Part shown: positions 53,010 through 62,070 of the stretch, one piece after another | Layout of the letters: every line of letters starts with the position of its first letter | Numbering within the stretch: the stretch's first letter is position 1 | Assembly (NCBI RefSeq): GCF_000420945.1 | Contig: NZ_ATVX01000007.1 | Coordinates: forward strand, 62,001-126,000 | DNA length: 64,000 nucleotides | Direction of reading: 5' to 3' | DNA from: Butyrivibrio sp. VCB2006 | Lineage (GTDB): Bacteria > Bacillota > Clostridia > Lachnospirales > Lachnospiraceae | Translations under genes and position numbers: made by a program | The notes under the pieces: model-generated | Databases searched by the model: none | What the model was told of the DNA's origin: nothing | The model's input: the letters and a program-made list of their open reading frames with translations, nothing else

Positions 53010-53163
53010 ACCGGGTGCACAGTATCACAGATAAATTGTAGCATTTAAAAATATCTTATTTATAAAAACAAACGAAAATAAATATATAATATTTCGCAAA
53101 TTTATGATGCACCCCGGTTTTTGTGTGTCGCTGCGTCCAAAACACTGAGTGACTGTGATATAC
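53010..53163. other. divergent intergenic region with two distant inverted repeats
   Basis: ACCGGGTGCA (53010-53019) is complementary to TGCACCCCGGT (53108-53118) with one extra C, and AGTATCACAG (53021-53030) to CTGTGATATACT (53153-53164) with two extra bases. The pairs cross rather than nest. They lie between the divergent cyclase and spermidine-synthase-like genes and may be protein sites. The stretch between them is very AT-rich. Confidence 0.35.
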
Positions 53164-53201
53164 TCTGTTTAGAATGATTTTACGGAATATAGGGAGAAGG
53201 T

Positions 53202-54866
53202 ATGGAAAAGAAAGCTATTTTGGGGAACAAGTTATTCTTGTATATGACTGAGTTTTTTGCCGGAATGTCGGTAATGGCGGTGGAACTTGGAGCAAGCAGG
53301 CTCTTAGCGCCGTATTTTAGCTCATCACAGATTGTATGGACTATTATTATCGGAACCATTATGATCGCCATGGCCCTTGGAAATATCTACGGCGGAAGGA
53401 AGGCAGATAAAGACCCTGATCCGGGAAAACTCTATGGAAGGATCATTATTGCAGCTTTGTGGATTGCGGCAATTCCGGTCCTTGGTAAATATATAATTCT
53501 TGGTATTTCGGCAGTTCTGATATTTGCAGTAAACAGCAATTTCCTTGTGATTGCAGCCTTTGCGGCCTGCATGATCGTTTTTGTATTTCCGCTTTTTCTT
53601 TTGGGAACCGTAACACCAAGTCTTGCCAAGTACACCACAGATTCCCTTGAGGATAACGGCAAGATAATCGGAACTCTTGGTGCCTTTAATACAATTGGTA
53701 GCATCATCGGAACCTTCATGCCTACTTTTGTGACAATCCCGGCCGTTGGAACAGCGGCTACATTCCTGATTTTCGCAGGAATTTTGCTAGCCTTGTCTAT
53801 ACTTTATTTTGTAAGTCCGGGTGGAAAGGCCCATACTGCAAGGATCATCTCCAGCGTCCTGATCTTTGCAATCTGCTGCGTCTTTGGTAACAGCGGAAGC
53901 TTTGCTTTTTGGGAAAAAGACCTCACCTTTGAAGGGGAGTCTGTGTATAACTATCTTCAGGTAAAAGAAACACCGAACCAGGTGATTCTTTCGACTAACG
54001 TTTTATTTGGTGTTCAGTCCGTTCTGGTAAAAGACGGATCTCTTACCGGAATGTACTATGACTATGCTCTTGCAGCGCCCTATATGGCCAGTGCCAAGAT
54101 AAAGGAGCAGGTTGGAGAAAAGCCCTTGGATGTGCTGATCCTTGGTATGGGCTCAGGAACTTATGCAACCCAGCTTTCAAGATATTTTGACAATGTAAAT
54201 GTGGAAGGTGTTGAGATAGACGATAAGATCACAGACCTGGCTCATAAATATTTCGAGCTTCCGGAGACAACCACAGTAACCACCTATGATGGCAGAGCAT
54301 ATCTTAATGCGATAGATAAAAAGTACGATGTTATCATGGTAGACGCCTATCAGGATATTACAATTCCTTTTCAGATGTCTTCAGCAGAGTTTTTTACCCA
54401 GGTAAAAGAGCACCTGACAGACCAGGGCGTCATGGTGGTTAATATGAACATGTACAGCGATGATGCGACGCTTTCAGAAGACTCAGAAGCTACAGCTTCA
54501 CAGAAAGACGCATCAATCAACACCTACCTTGCAGATACCATTTCGTCTGTATTTGATCAGGTTATGATTGTTGATGTCCTCGGCTCAACTAACAAGGAGC
54601 TCTTTGCAACAAACGGAGATGACCTTAAGACCAGACTTGGAAATGACATTGTTTTTGAACAGAATGACAACCTGAAAGCCATGATGGATCATGTGGAAAA
54701 AAATCTTGTGCCTTACGTTTCCCAGGGCCATGTCCTTACTGATGACAAGGCTCCGGTTGAACTTCTTGGAATGAAACAGATTGACCTTATTATCAAGGAC
54801 GAAGTAAGCTTTTATAAAGGAATCTATCAGGAAAAAGGTATTCAGGGACTACTGGAACTTTTGTAA
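53202..54866 (+). CDS. membrane protein fused to a spermidine-synthase-like domain
   Basis: The 554-residue protein has six or seven membrane helices (about 12-205) and a C-terminal spermidine-synthase/methyltransferase fold (about 225-545). The nucleotide-binding landmarks are VLILGMGSGTYA (about 305-316), EGVEIDD, TYDGRAYL and IMVDAYQD. The N-terminal part resembles fused MFS/spermidine synthase proteins of known but unproven role. The active-site Asp of true spermidine synthases cannot be assigned by eye. It starts after GGGAGAAGG, and the ClC gene follows after 18 bp. Confidence 0.83.
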   Translation: MEKKAILGNKLFLYMTEFFAGMSVMAVELGASRLLAPYFSSSQIVWTIIIGTIMIAMALGNIYGGRKADKDPDPGKLYGRIIIAALWIAAIPVLGKYIILGISAVLIFAVNSNFLVIAAFAACMIVFVFPLFLLGTVTPSLAKYTTDSLEDNGKIIGTLGAFNTIGSIIGTFMPTFVTIPAVGTAATFLIFAGILLALSILYFVSPGGKAHTARIISSVLIFAICCVFGNSGSFAFWEKDLTFEGESVYNYLQVKETPNQVILSTNVLFGVQSVLVKDGSLTGMYYDYALAAPYMASAKIKEQVGEKPLDVLILGMGSGTYATQLSRYFDNVNVEGVEIDDKITDLAHKYFELPETTTVTTYDGRAYLNAIDKKYDVIMVDAYQDITIPFQMSSAEFFTQVKEHLTDQGVMVVNMNMYSDDATLSEDSEATASQKDASINTYLADTISSVFDQVMIVDVLGSTNKELFATNGDDLKTRLGNDIVFEQNDNLKAMMDHVEKNLVPYVSQGHVLTDDKAPVELLGMKQIDLIIKDEVSFYKGIYQEKGIQGLLELL

Positions 54867-54884
54867 GTGTAATGAGGAGAACTT

Positions 54885-56207
54885 ATGGAAAAGAAAGAAA
54901 ATCCAATAGAGTACATCATTGAGCATATGCCGGATGTGGATCTTTTTGGACGTATGAGAGTGTTATTCAGATGGCTGTTTTTTGGATGCCTAACTGGACT
55001 TGTTGTGGGCGTTATAGGAACAGTCTTTTACTACGCAATTGTATGGGCCACAGGATTTAGAACAGGCCATGACTACATTATTCTGGCGCTTCCTCTTGCG
55101 GGACTTGTGATTGTCTTTTTATACAGACTCTGCAAGGACTATGAGGACAAGGGAACTAACCTTGTTATCAAGTCAATTCAGGAGGGAGATAACCTTCCTA
55201 TAACAAAAGCGCCCTTGATCTTCATTTCTACAGCCTTGACTCATTTATTTGGTGGTTCTACAGGACGAGAGAGTGCCGCTCTTCAGATGGGCGGAAGCAT
55301 CGGATATAACCTGGGTAAGCTCTTTAAATTAAAAGAGGGAAATATCAAGATCATCACCATGTGTGGTATGAGTGCTGCTTTCTCAGCGCTATTCGGAACA
55401 CCAATGGCAGCAGCTTTCATGGCAATGGAAATTGAAAATGTAGGTGTCATGTACTACTCAGCCCTTGTCCCTTGTGTTATTTCAGCCCTCACAGCTCAGG
55501 GAGTGGCTAGGCTCCTGGGAGTTACAGCTGAGGTATTTACTGTAGAAGTTGTCCCTGCCTTTGATGTTTATCATGCAGTGTTTACCGGAATTCTTGGAAT
55601 ACTGTGTGCGGTAGTCAGCGTTCTCTTTTGCCAGACCCTGAAATTTGCGGGAAGAAACTATAAGAAGCTTTTGCCAAATCCATACATCAGAGTATTCGTT
55701 GGAGGCTGTATTGTGGTGGCACTGACCATCCTTATGGGAATTAGAATTGACGCGACAGGACTCCACTACGTAAGCGGTGTTCATTACTACAACGGCGCCG
55801 GAATGGATGTTATTGAGATGGCCATCAAGGGTGAAGCGCCCTATCTGGCCTTCCTTTTCAAGATTATATTTACAGCTCTCACACTGGGAGCAGGCTATAA
55901 AGGCGGTGAGATTGTGCCGGCTCTTTATATCGGAGCGACCTTTGGATGCCTTTATTCTCAGATTCTTGGCTTTGATCCTGCTCTCTGCGCAGCTATCGGA
56001 ATGGGGGCTTTGTTCTGCGGAGTTACGAACTGTCCGATATCTTCACTGTTTATCTGCTTCGAGCTCTTTGGCTTTAAGGGTATGCCCTATTATCTTTTGG
56101 CGGTGGCTTTAAGCTACACCTTCTCCGGCTACTCAAGTTTGTATAGCAGTCAGAGGATTGCATACTCTAAGTTCCACAATAAATATGTAAACAGAGAAAC
56201 TAAGTAA
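54885..56207 (+). CDS. ClC-family anion channel/antiporter, possibly fluoride type
   Basis: The 440-residue membrane protein is a ClC transporter. The second selectivity motif reads GGSTGRESAALQMGGSIG (about 123-140), with the gating Glu in GRES, and the third block is GYKGGEIVPALYIGATFG (about 341-358). GRE-x-x-A-x-QMG and YKGGE-x-xP are closer to fluoride-exporting ClC-F proteins than to chloride types (by recollection of the family, not alignment). No fluoride riboswitch was seen upstream. It is in one operon with the spermidine-synthase-like gene. Confidence 0.85.
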   Translation: MEKKENPIEYIIEHMPDVDLFGRMRVLFRWLFFGCLTGLVVGVIGTVFYYAIVWATGFRTGHDYIILALPLAGLVIVFLYRLCKDYEDKGTNLVIKSIQEGDNLPITKAPLIFISTALTHLFGGSTGRESAALQMGGSIGYNLGKLFKLKEGNIKIITMCGMSAAFSALFGTPMAAAFMAMEIENVGVMYYSALVPCVISALTAQGVARLLGVTAEVFTVEVVPAFDVYHAVFTGILGILCAVVSVLFCQTLKFAGRNYKKLLPNPYIRVFVGGCIVVALTILMGIRIDATGLHYVSGVHYYNGAGMDVIEMAIKGEAPYLAFLFKIIFTALTLGAGYKGGEIVPALYIGATFGCLYSQILGFDPALCAAIGMGALFCGVTNCPISSLFICFELFGFKGMPYYLLAVALSYTFSGYSSLYSSQRIAYSKFHNKYVNRETK

Positions 56208-56240
56208 AAAATGAGCTAGGGTATCCCCTAGCTCATTTTA
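56207..56240. terminator. bidirectional intrinsic terminator
   Basis: AAAATGAGCTAGGG (56208-56221) pairs perfectly with CCCTAGCTCATTTT (56226-56239). It overlaps the stop of the 90-residue orphan gene on the minus strand. Confidence 0.88.
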
Positions 56241-56510
56241 AATTGTTTCAGCTCTGAACTCGTCAAACTGAGGGTCTTCAACGAAAGCTTTGATGAGATT
56301 CAGCGGCGTAATTCCAATTGCTTCGTGGTGAATCTGTTGTCTTATCACCATTTTCTCATATGAAGAGAGCTCACAGAATTCTGGATGACTCTTTTCATAT
56401 TTCTCGTTAAGCTGGTCGAATAAATTGTACTCCGGATCTCCCCATGCAAATACTTGCGCTGTCTTCAAATTTGGTTTGAACGGAGAATACTGCAGTTGGT
56501 TGTTGCCCAT
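56238..56510 (-). CDS. small conserved-looking hypothetical protein
   Basis: The 90-residue soluble protein has a good start (ATG 56510 after AAAGGAG) and ends at the shared terminator. It contains a short aromatic/acidic segment AWGDPEYNLFDQL and a helical stretch CELSSYEKMVIRQQIHHEA. I do not recognise a family. Its codon use resembles the neighbours, so it is probably a real gene. Confidence 0.6.
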   Translation of the reverse strand: MGNNQLQYSPFKPNLKTAQVFAWGDPEYNLFDQLNEKYEKSHPEFCELSSYEKMVIRQQIHHEAIGITPLNLIKAFVEDPQFDEFRAETI

Positions 56511-56725
56511 CTGGCGTTGCTCCTTTCTAGTTGCAAAATGAAGTTAGTAACCCTCTTTATTATTTTATCATATTTTTTAACTAATTTTTATAAATCATTA
56601 CAAAAAGTTTACGCAGAATTCCGAGGGGCATAATTGCATGTAAAGTCGCTATATTATAGTATTTAGACAGAGAAATACGGTAGTGATTCAAGGTCGGAAA
56701 ACTCCGGTCAAGAGGAAGTGATAGT

Positions 56726-57085
56726 ATGGGAATTTCTATCGGGTCAATTGGAAGTTCATATGGAATGAGCTTTGTCCAGCCGATGAATTATACAATTAAG
56801 AATCAATCAGAGGTATCGGACGAGTTCACAAAGAAAGGCGTTTCGGGACTTGTGACAAACGTCGCCCCGGTTGCATATCCTAATGCACAGGCTGTTACAG
56901 AAGCCGGCGACGAGGAAGAAGATCCAATGCAGATGGCCATTGATATGGTCAAGAAATCTCAGGATGCAAACCGCATGTACAATGATGTGGCTCAGAAATT
57001 CCAAGGAATGACAGTAGGCTACACCCAAAATCAGGGAGCAATGTCATATGGTATTTCAGGAGGAAACCTGGATTTATTTGCATAA
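56726..57085 (+). CDS. small hypothetical protein, Gly/Ser/Met-rich ends
   Basis: The 119-residue protein starts at ATG 56726 after GAGGAAG. A central helical, acidic part (EEEDPMQMAIDMVKKSQDAN, about 64-83) lies between Gly/Ser-rich ends (GISIGSIGSSYG and SYGISGGNLD). I do not recognise a family. The leader contains a small hairpin, GGTCGGA-AAAC-TCCGGTC, just before the ribosome-binding site, and another, GTATT-AATAC, upstream. A long bidirectional terminator follows. Confidence 0.6.
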   Translation: MGISIGSIGSSYGMSFVQPMNYTIKNQSEVSDEFTKKGVSGLVTNVAPVAYPNAQAVTEAGDEEEDPMQMAIDMVKKSQDANRMYNDVAQKFQGMTVGYTQNQGAMSYGISGGNLDLFA

Positions 57086-57143
57086 GGACGACAGGGCGAC
57101 GAAACCCAAAAGTTTATGTAGTAAAAAGGTAGGATACATATAG

Positions 57144-57190
57144 AAAAGAAGCGGCACAACTTGATTCTATCGGGTTGGTGCCGCTTCTTT
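57144..57190. terminator. bidirectional intrinsic terminator
   Basis: AAAGAAGCGGCAC (57145-57157) pairs with GTGCCGCTTCTTT (57178-57190), extended by AACTT/GGTT-type inner pairing. It lies between convergent genes. Confidence 0.8.
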
Positions 57191-57223
57191 GTATGAAAGG
57201 AAACGTTACATATAATTTTCTTT

Positions 57224-57742
57224 TTATTTGGTCAGGTTTTTAAGAAGCTGGGCTTCATGTATCTTTTCATTTACATCAGCAAGGAACTGATGGTTCTGTG
57301 GATCTGTTATAAAATCCAGGAAATCCTTGGCCTCTCTGATAGTAAGTTTCTGAATCTCTACAAGGTAGTAGAGAATTTCTTCTCTGGTCTTGCCTTCATT
57401 AATATATCTGTCGACGATATCAAACAAAACCATGAATCTGCGCATTTTAACTTTAGTCTTAATATGGTGGAGTTCGATGAGGATTGCCGCAAAAATAAAA
57501 AAGGCTGCGACTGAAAGTAAGATAAAAATCACACCCAAAAAGAGCTTCCCTCTATTAAAGTTCAGAAGGCTGGCGAAAAGTGAAAAAAATGAAATCAACG
57601 AGAATGATGTCAAAACGATGGCAAGTCTCGCCTTGTTCCTGGTGGTGTCTTTAAGTGACATCAGACGAACAGTGATTCCAAATACCAAATAGAAAACTGC
57701 CGCAAAGGCAATTCCCAAATAAGATAATTGAAGCATATTCAA
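57224..57742 (-). CDS. hypothetical membrane protein
   Basis: This 172-residue protein has three membrane helices (about 5-25, 42-62 and 67-90), followed by a soluble, helix-rich C-terminal part with EGKTREEILYYLVEIQKLTIREA, seen here as an amphipathic pair. No family was recognised. The start ATG 57742 follows GAGGGGG. It diverges from the branched-chain transporter genes, which are unlikely partners. Confidence 0.65.
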   Translation of the reverse strand: MNMLQLSYLGIAFAAVFYLVFGITVRLMSLKDTTRNKARLAIVLTSFSLISFFSLFASLLNFNRGKLFLGVIFILLSVAAFFIFAAILIELHHIKTKVKMRRFMVLFDIVDRYINEGKTREEILYYLVEIQKLTIREAKDFLDFITDPQNHQFLADVNEKIHEAQLLKNLTK

Positions 57743-57889
57743 TTCCCCCTCTATGTATTAATTCTAACAATGTTAATGTACTAATGCAATCTACTTTTTT
57801 TTGTTGACTTTTACACTACAATGCTTTAATCTTTAAAAGTATAAGATTGTATACAAATATACATTTTTATCACGAGGAGGAATTGCTAT

Positions 57890-59053
57890 ATGAAGAAGTT
57901 CAATGAATTAGTTAGTTTAGCAGCAGCTACAGTCATGGCAGTTTCAATGATTGCAGGATGCGGCGCAGCATCAGACGGCGGCAGCAGTGATACTTTCAAG
58001 ATCGGTGCAATCGGACCACTTACAGGTGGCGCAGCTGCTTACGGTAATGCAGTTTGTAATGCAGCAGAGCTTGCTGTTGAGGAAATCAACGCAGCAGGTG
58101 GTATTAACGGATACAAAGTTGAGTACAAAAAAGAAGACGATGAGCTCAACGCAGAGAAGTCAGTAAATGCATACAATACCCTTAAGGACTGGGGTATGAA
58201 GATTCTTGTTGGATCAACAACAAGTGCATGTTCAATTGCAGTTTCAGAGAACACCAAGGCTGACAACATGTTCCAGCTCACACCTTCAGGATCAGCTGAG
58301 GACTGCGTTAAGTATGACAACGCTTTCAGAGTATGTTTCTCAGATCCTAACCAGGGAATTGCTTCTGCTCAGTACATTTCAGATAACAACCTTGCTACAA
58401 AGGTAGGTATCATCTACGATAGCTCAGACGTATATTCAAGCGGTATCTATCAGAAGTTTACAGAGGAAGCAGCAGGCAAGAACTTCGAGATCGTTTCTGC
58501 TGAAGCTTTCACACAGGACAACAACACAGACTTCTCAGTTCAGCTTCAGAAGGCTAAGGATGCAGGCGCTGACCTGGTATTCCTTCCTATCTATTACAAG
58601 GATGCTTCACTTATCCTTACACAGGCTAACACAATGGGATATGCACCAATCTTCTTTGGCGTTGATGGACTCGATGGAATCCTTACAGTTGAGAACTTTG
58701 ATACATCACTTGCAGAGGGCGTAATGCTTCTTACACCTTTCGCAGCAGATGCTACTGATGATCTTACAGTTAACTTCGTTAAGAATTATCAGGAAAAGTA
58801 TGGTGAGATTCCTAACCAGTTCGCAGCAGATGCTTACGATGCAGTTTACATCATCAAGCAGGCAATCGAAGCCAAGAACGTAACACCTGACATGAGCACA
58901 TCAGATATCTGCGAAGCTCTTAAGAGCGCAATGACAGAGATCGAGGCTTCAGGTCTTACATCAGCCAAGATGACATGGGAAGCAAACGGCGAGCCTAACA
59001 AGGAGCCTAAGGCTGTTGTAATCAAGAATGGTGCTTACGTTTCTGCACAGTAA
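57890..59053 (+). CDS. livK: branched-chain amino-acid-binding lipoprotein
   Basis: The 387-residue binding protein has a lipobox (MIAGC, Cys24) and the Leu/Ile/Val-binding fold: IGAIGPLTGGAAAYG (about 39-53), AVEEINAAGGINGYK, VGSTTSACSIA and FAADAYDAVYIIKQA (about 306-320). It delivers leucine, isoleucine, valine or a similar amino acid to LivHM. It starts after GAGGAGG. A terminator lies between it and livH, so much of the mRNA may carry only livK, giving excess binding protein. Confidence 0.93.
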   Translation: MKKFNELVSLAAATVMAVSMIAGCGAASDGGSSDTFKIGAIGPLTGGAAAYGNAVCNAAELAVEEINAAGGINGYKVEYKKEDDELNAEKSVNAYNTLKDWGMKILVGSTTSACSIAVSENTKADNMFQLTPSGSAEDCVKYDNAFRVCFSDPNQGIASAQYISDNNLATKVGIIYDSSDVYSSGIYQKFTEEAAGKNFEIVSAEAFTQDNNTDFSVQLQKAKDAGADLVFLPIYYKDASLILTQANTMGYAPIFFGVDGLDGILTVENFDTSLAEGVMLLTPFAADATDDLTVNFVKNYQEKYGEIPNQFAADAYDAVYIIKQAIEAKNVTPDMSTSDICEALKSAMTEIEASGLTSAKMTWEANGEPNKEPKAVVIKNGAYVSAQ

Positions 59054-59095
59054 TTAAGCTTTATAACTAACCGACCTTAGTTTTTGTCATATTCA

Positions 59096-59130
59096 GCGAG
59101 GGACGCTGTCACAGGTGCCCCTCGTTTTTT
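59096..59130 (+). terminator. terminator between livK and livH
   Basis: CGAGGG (59097-59102) pairs with CCCTCG (59119-59124), with a partly paired 16-base interior, followed by TTTTTT. Read-through would be needed for livH unless a promoter lies after it. Confidence 0.7.
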
Positions 59131-59205
59131 ATAAAAAAATATATATCTTGATGTTTTTTATCATATAATAATAGTTATAATATCGACGTTTTGGGGGTGC
59201 CTTAG

Positions 59206-60093
59206 ATGAGTAGTTTTCTTACATATCTCATTAGCGGACTTAGCTTGGGAAGTATATATGCCATAATAGCCCTTGGATATACCATGGTTTATGGTATTGC
59301 CAAGATGCTTAACTTTGCTCACGGAGATTTCATCATGGTGGGCTGCTATATAATCTTTACCGTAAGCGGAGCCCTTTCCGGCAATTCGATTGTGGGAATC
59401 ATAGTCGCAATAGTTCTTTGCACACTCCTTGGTATTACAACTGAATTTGTAGCCTACAGGCCACTTAGAGGAGCAGCTTCTCCACTGGCGGTTCTTATTA
59501 CAGCCATTGGCGTCAGCTATTTCCTTGAGAACCTGGCGCTCCTTATCTTTGGCGCTGACATTAAATCTTTTACTTCTGTAATTAAATGGGAAGGCCTTAC
59601 CTTCGCAGATGGAAATCTCAGGATCCAGGGCGTAACCATTGTTACTATAGTTGTAAGTCTTGTTGTTCTCTTAGTTTTGCAGCTCTTTATCAAAAAAACC
59701 AAACAGGGTCAGGCTATGCTGGCTGTTGCGGAGGACAAAGGCGCAGCAACTCTTATGGGTATCAACGTAAACAATACAATCATGCTGACCTTTGCAATTG
59801 GTTCTGCTCTTGCAGCCATTGCAGGCGCGCTTCTTTGCTCAGCTTACCCTTCTCTTTCTCCGTATACAGGAGCAATGCCCGGTATCAAAGCCTTCGTTGC
59901 GGCGGTTCTTGGAGGAATCGGATCAATCCCCGGAGCCATGATCGGCGGACTTCTTCTTGGAATAGTTGAGATTCTCAGTAAGACCTATATTTCATCACAG
60001 CTTTCTGATGCAATAGTGTTTGGTATTCTCGTTGTGGTGCTTCTTGTTAAGCCTACGGGAATCCTCGGTAAAAAGATACAGGAAAAGGTCTGA
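59206..60093 (+). CDS. livH: branched-chain amino-acid ABC permease LivH
   Basis: The 295-residue membrane protein has about eight helices and LivH landmarks: LISGLSLGSIYAIIALGYTM at the start, MLNFAHGDFIMVG, and the C-terminal KAFVAAVLGGIGSIPGAM loop that contacts the ATPases. It pairs with LivM encoded after a 105-bp gap that contains a strong hairpin. The start follows GGGGGTG. Confidence 0.94.
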   Translation: MSSFLTYLISGLSLGSIYAIIALGYTMVYGIAKMLNFAHGDFIMVGCYIIFTVSGALSGNSIVGIIVAIVLCTLLGITTEFVAYRPLRGAASPLAVLITAIGVSYFLENLALLIFGADIKSFTSVIKWEGLTFADGNLRIQGVTIVTIVVSLVVLLVLQLFIKKTKQGQAMLAVAEDKGAATLMGINVNNTIMLTFAIGSALAAIAGALLCSAYPSLSPYTGAMPGIKAFVAAVLGGIGSIPGAMIGGLLLGIVEILSKTYISSQLSDAIVFGILVVVLLVKPTGILGKKIQEKV

Positions 60094-60131
60094 CCTTGAA
60101 GAGGTATTATACGAGGCTAGGTCGCACCTTT

Positions 60132-60170
60132 GTTCTGGCTCACATATACTTGTATATGTGAGAGCAGAAC
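60132..60170 (+). repeat. strong hairpin between livH and livM
   Basis: CTCACATATAC (60139-60149) and GTATATGTGAG (60152-60162) form a perfect 11-bp stem with a two-base loop; GTTCTG (60132-60137) and CAGAAC (60165-60170) extend it. No T run follows, so it is probably an RNA-stability or regulatory element, not a terminator. Confidence 0.7.
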
Positions 60171-60198
60171 TTCATTATAAAAGATGGAGTAAAAGACA

Positions 60199-61245
60199 AT
60201 GAACAAGACAAAAGACAATCTCATTACATACGGAATTGTAATCGTGGCCTACATTATTCTTCAGACTCTTGCGGTCACAGGAATTTTATCAAGTCACATG
60301 AAGGGCCTTTTGGTTCCAATGACCTATTATGCGGTTATCGCTGTTGCTCTTAACCTGTGCGTTGGAATCCTGGGAGAGCTCAGTATCGGACATTGCGGGT
60401 TTATGTGTATCGGTGCCTTCACAAGTGCATTTTTCTCAAAGCTTACAGAAGCGTCTATTCCTGCGGCACCACGTTTTATTCTGGCTTTCATTATAGGAAT
60501 TGCCTTCGCCGCACTGTTTGGCTTCCTCATCGGAATCCCGGTTCTTAGACTTAAAGGTGACTATCTGGCAATCGTTACTCTGGCCTTTGGCGAAATTATC
60601 AAGAATGTAATCAATGCTTTTTACATCGGCGTAGACAAAAACGGAGTTCATTTTTCTCTGAAGAACGCTATGGAACTAAACATGGAACCGGACGGACAGC
60701 TCATTGTAAACGGAGCCATGGGAATCACAGGAACTCCTCATAATTCAAGTTTCACAGTGGGAATCATAGTTCTTTTACTATCCCTTTTCGTAGTTTTAAA
60801 CCTTATTAACTCAAGGGACGGAAGAGCAATCATGGCTGTTCGTGATAACTATATCGCGGCAGAGGCAACCGGAATCAACGTTACCGGCTACAAGATGATG
60901 GCTTTTGTAATATCAGCAGCAATAGCAGGGGCAGCAGGAGTTCTCTTTTCCCATAACATCACTACCCTTACAGCATCCAGCCAGTATTTTGGATTTAACG
61001 CATCCATCATGATCCTTGTATACGTGGTTCTTGGAGGTATCGGTAACATCAGGGGAAGCGTAATTGCGGCCTGCGTGCTTTATCTTTTACCGGAGCTCCT
61101 TCGTGGACTTAACACCTACAGAATGCTGATTTATTCAATTGTCCTCATTGTTATGATGATCTACACCTGGTCACCTAAGGTACTGGAGTGGAGAAAAAGA
61201 ACTCTTGGCAAGATCAATCTTCCATGGAAGAAGGCAAATATCTGA
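60199..61245 (+). CDS. livM: branched-chain amino-acid ABC permease LivM
   Basis: The 348-residue membrane protein has about nine helices and LivM landmarks: NLCVGILGELSIGHCGFM, PVLRLKGDYLAIVTLAFGEI, GRAIMAVRDNYIAAEATGIN and YVVLGGIGNIRGSV. It forms the importer channel with LivH. The start follows GGAG. livG follows after 24 bp. Confidence 0.94.
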   Translation: MNKTKDNLITYGIVIVAYIILQTLAVTGILSSHMKGLLVPMTYYAVIAVALNLCVGILGELSIGHCGFMCIGAFTSAFFSKLTEASIPAAPRFILAFIIGIAFAALFGFLIGIPVLRLKGDYLAIVTLAFGEIIKNVINAFYIGVDKNGVHFSLKNAMELNMEPDGQLIVNGAMGITGTPHNSSFTVGIIVLLLSLFVVLNLINSRDGRAIMAVRDNYIAAEATGINVTGYKMMAFVISAAIAGAAGVLFSHNITTLTASSQYFGFNASIMILVYVVLGGIGNIRGSVIAACVLYLLPELLRGLNTYRMLIYSIVLIVMMIYTWSPKVLEWRKRTLGKINLPWKKANI

Positions 61246-61269
61246 TAAAAACTTTGTAGAGGTAGCAAT

Positions 61270-62028
61270 ATGGCACTACTTGAAGTAAACAATCTGTGCA
61301 TATCATTCGGCGGTCTGAGAGCCGTTGATGATTTTAATCTTACAATTGAAAAGGGGCAGCTTTACGGTCTTATCGGACCTAATGGCGCCGGCAAGACTAC
61401 AGTCTTTAACCTTCTTACGGGAGTTTACAAACCTAACGAGGGCAGGATTAAGCTTGATGGAAACGACATCACAAGGAAGTCTACCACTGAGATCAATCAC
61501 GCCGGAATTGCCAGGACCTTCCAGAACATAAGGCTTTTCAAGAATATGTCCGTTATAGATAATGTTAAGGTTGGCCTTACAGAGCGCTTCAAATACAGCG
61601 CTCTTGAGGGAATTCTGCATCTTGGTAATTATCGCAAGGTGGAAAAAGAGATGGACTTTGAGGCCGAAAAGCTCCTTAAGGTATTTGACCTTGATAAGGA
61701 AAAAGATATTCTGGCTTCAAACCTTCCTTACGGAAAACAGCGAAAGCTTGAGATAGCAAGAGCCATGGCTACAAATCCAAAGCTCCTTTTACTGGATGAG
61801 CCGGCAGCAGGAATGAATCCTAACGAGACCAAGGAGCTGATGGATACTATAGCCCTTGTCCGCAAGGAATTTGATATGACGATTCTACTTATTGAACATG
61901 ATATGAAGCTGGTTTCCGGAATCTGCGAAAAGCTTACAGTTCTCAACTTCGGACGAGTTTTGTGCCAGGGCGAGACAAAAGAAGTTCTAAGTGATCCGGA
62001 AGTTATCAAGGCTTATCTTGGAGAGTGA
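61270..62028 (+). CDS. livG: branched-chain amino-acid ABC ATPase LivG
   Basis: The 252-residue ATPase has Walker A GPNGAGKTT (about 36-44), the LivG-specific ARTFQNIRLF Q-loop, the variant signature LPYGKQRKLEIARA, Walker B LLLLDEPAAGMNP and the switch His in LIEHDM. It forms a heterodimer with LivF. Confidence 0.95.
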   Translation: MALLEVNNLCISFGGLRAVDDFNLTIEKGQLYGLIGPNGAGKTTVFNLLTGVYKPNEGRIKLDGNDITRKSTTEINHAGIARTFQNIRLFKNMSVIDNVKVGLTERFKYSALEGILHLGNYRKVEKEMDFEAEKLLKVFDLDKEKDILASNLPYGKQRKLEIARAMATNPKLLLLDEPAAGMNPNETKELMDTIALVRKEFDMTILLIEHDMKLVSGICEKLTVLNFGRVLCQGETKEVLSDPEVIKAYLGE

Positions 62029-62070
62029 TCTATCTGATTCGATATACAAATTTATGTACGAGGTTTATAT

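Noticed and set aside
53100..53201. fluoride riboswitch ahead of the spermidine-synthase-like/ClC operon
   Set aside because: I could not find the conserved crcB-motif core; the ClC gene itself has only 18 bp before it.
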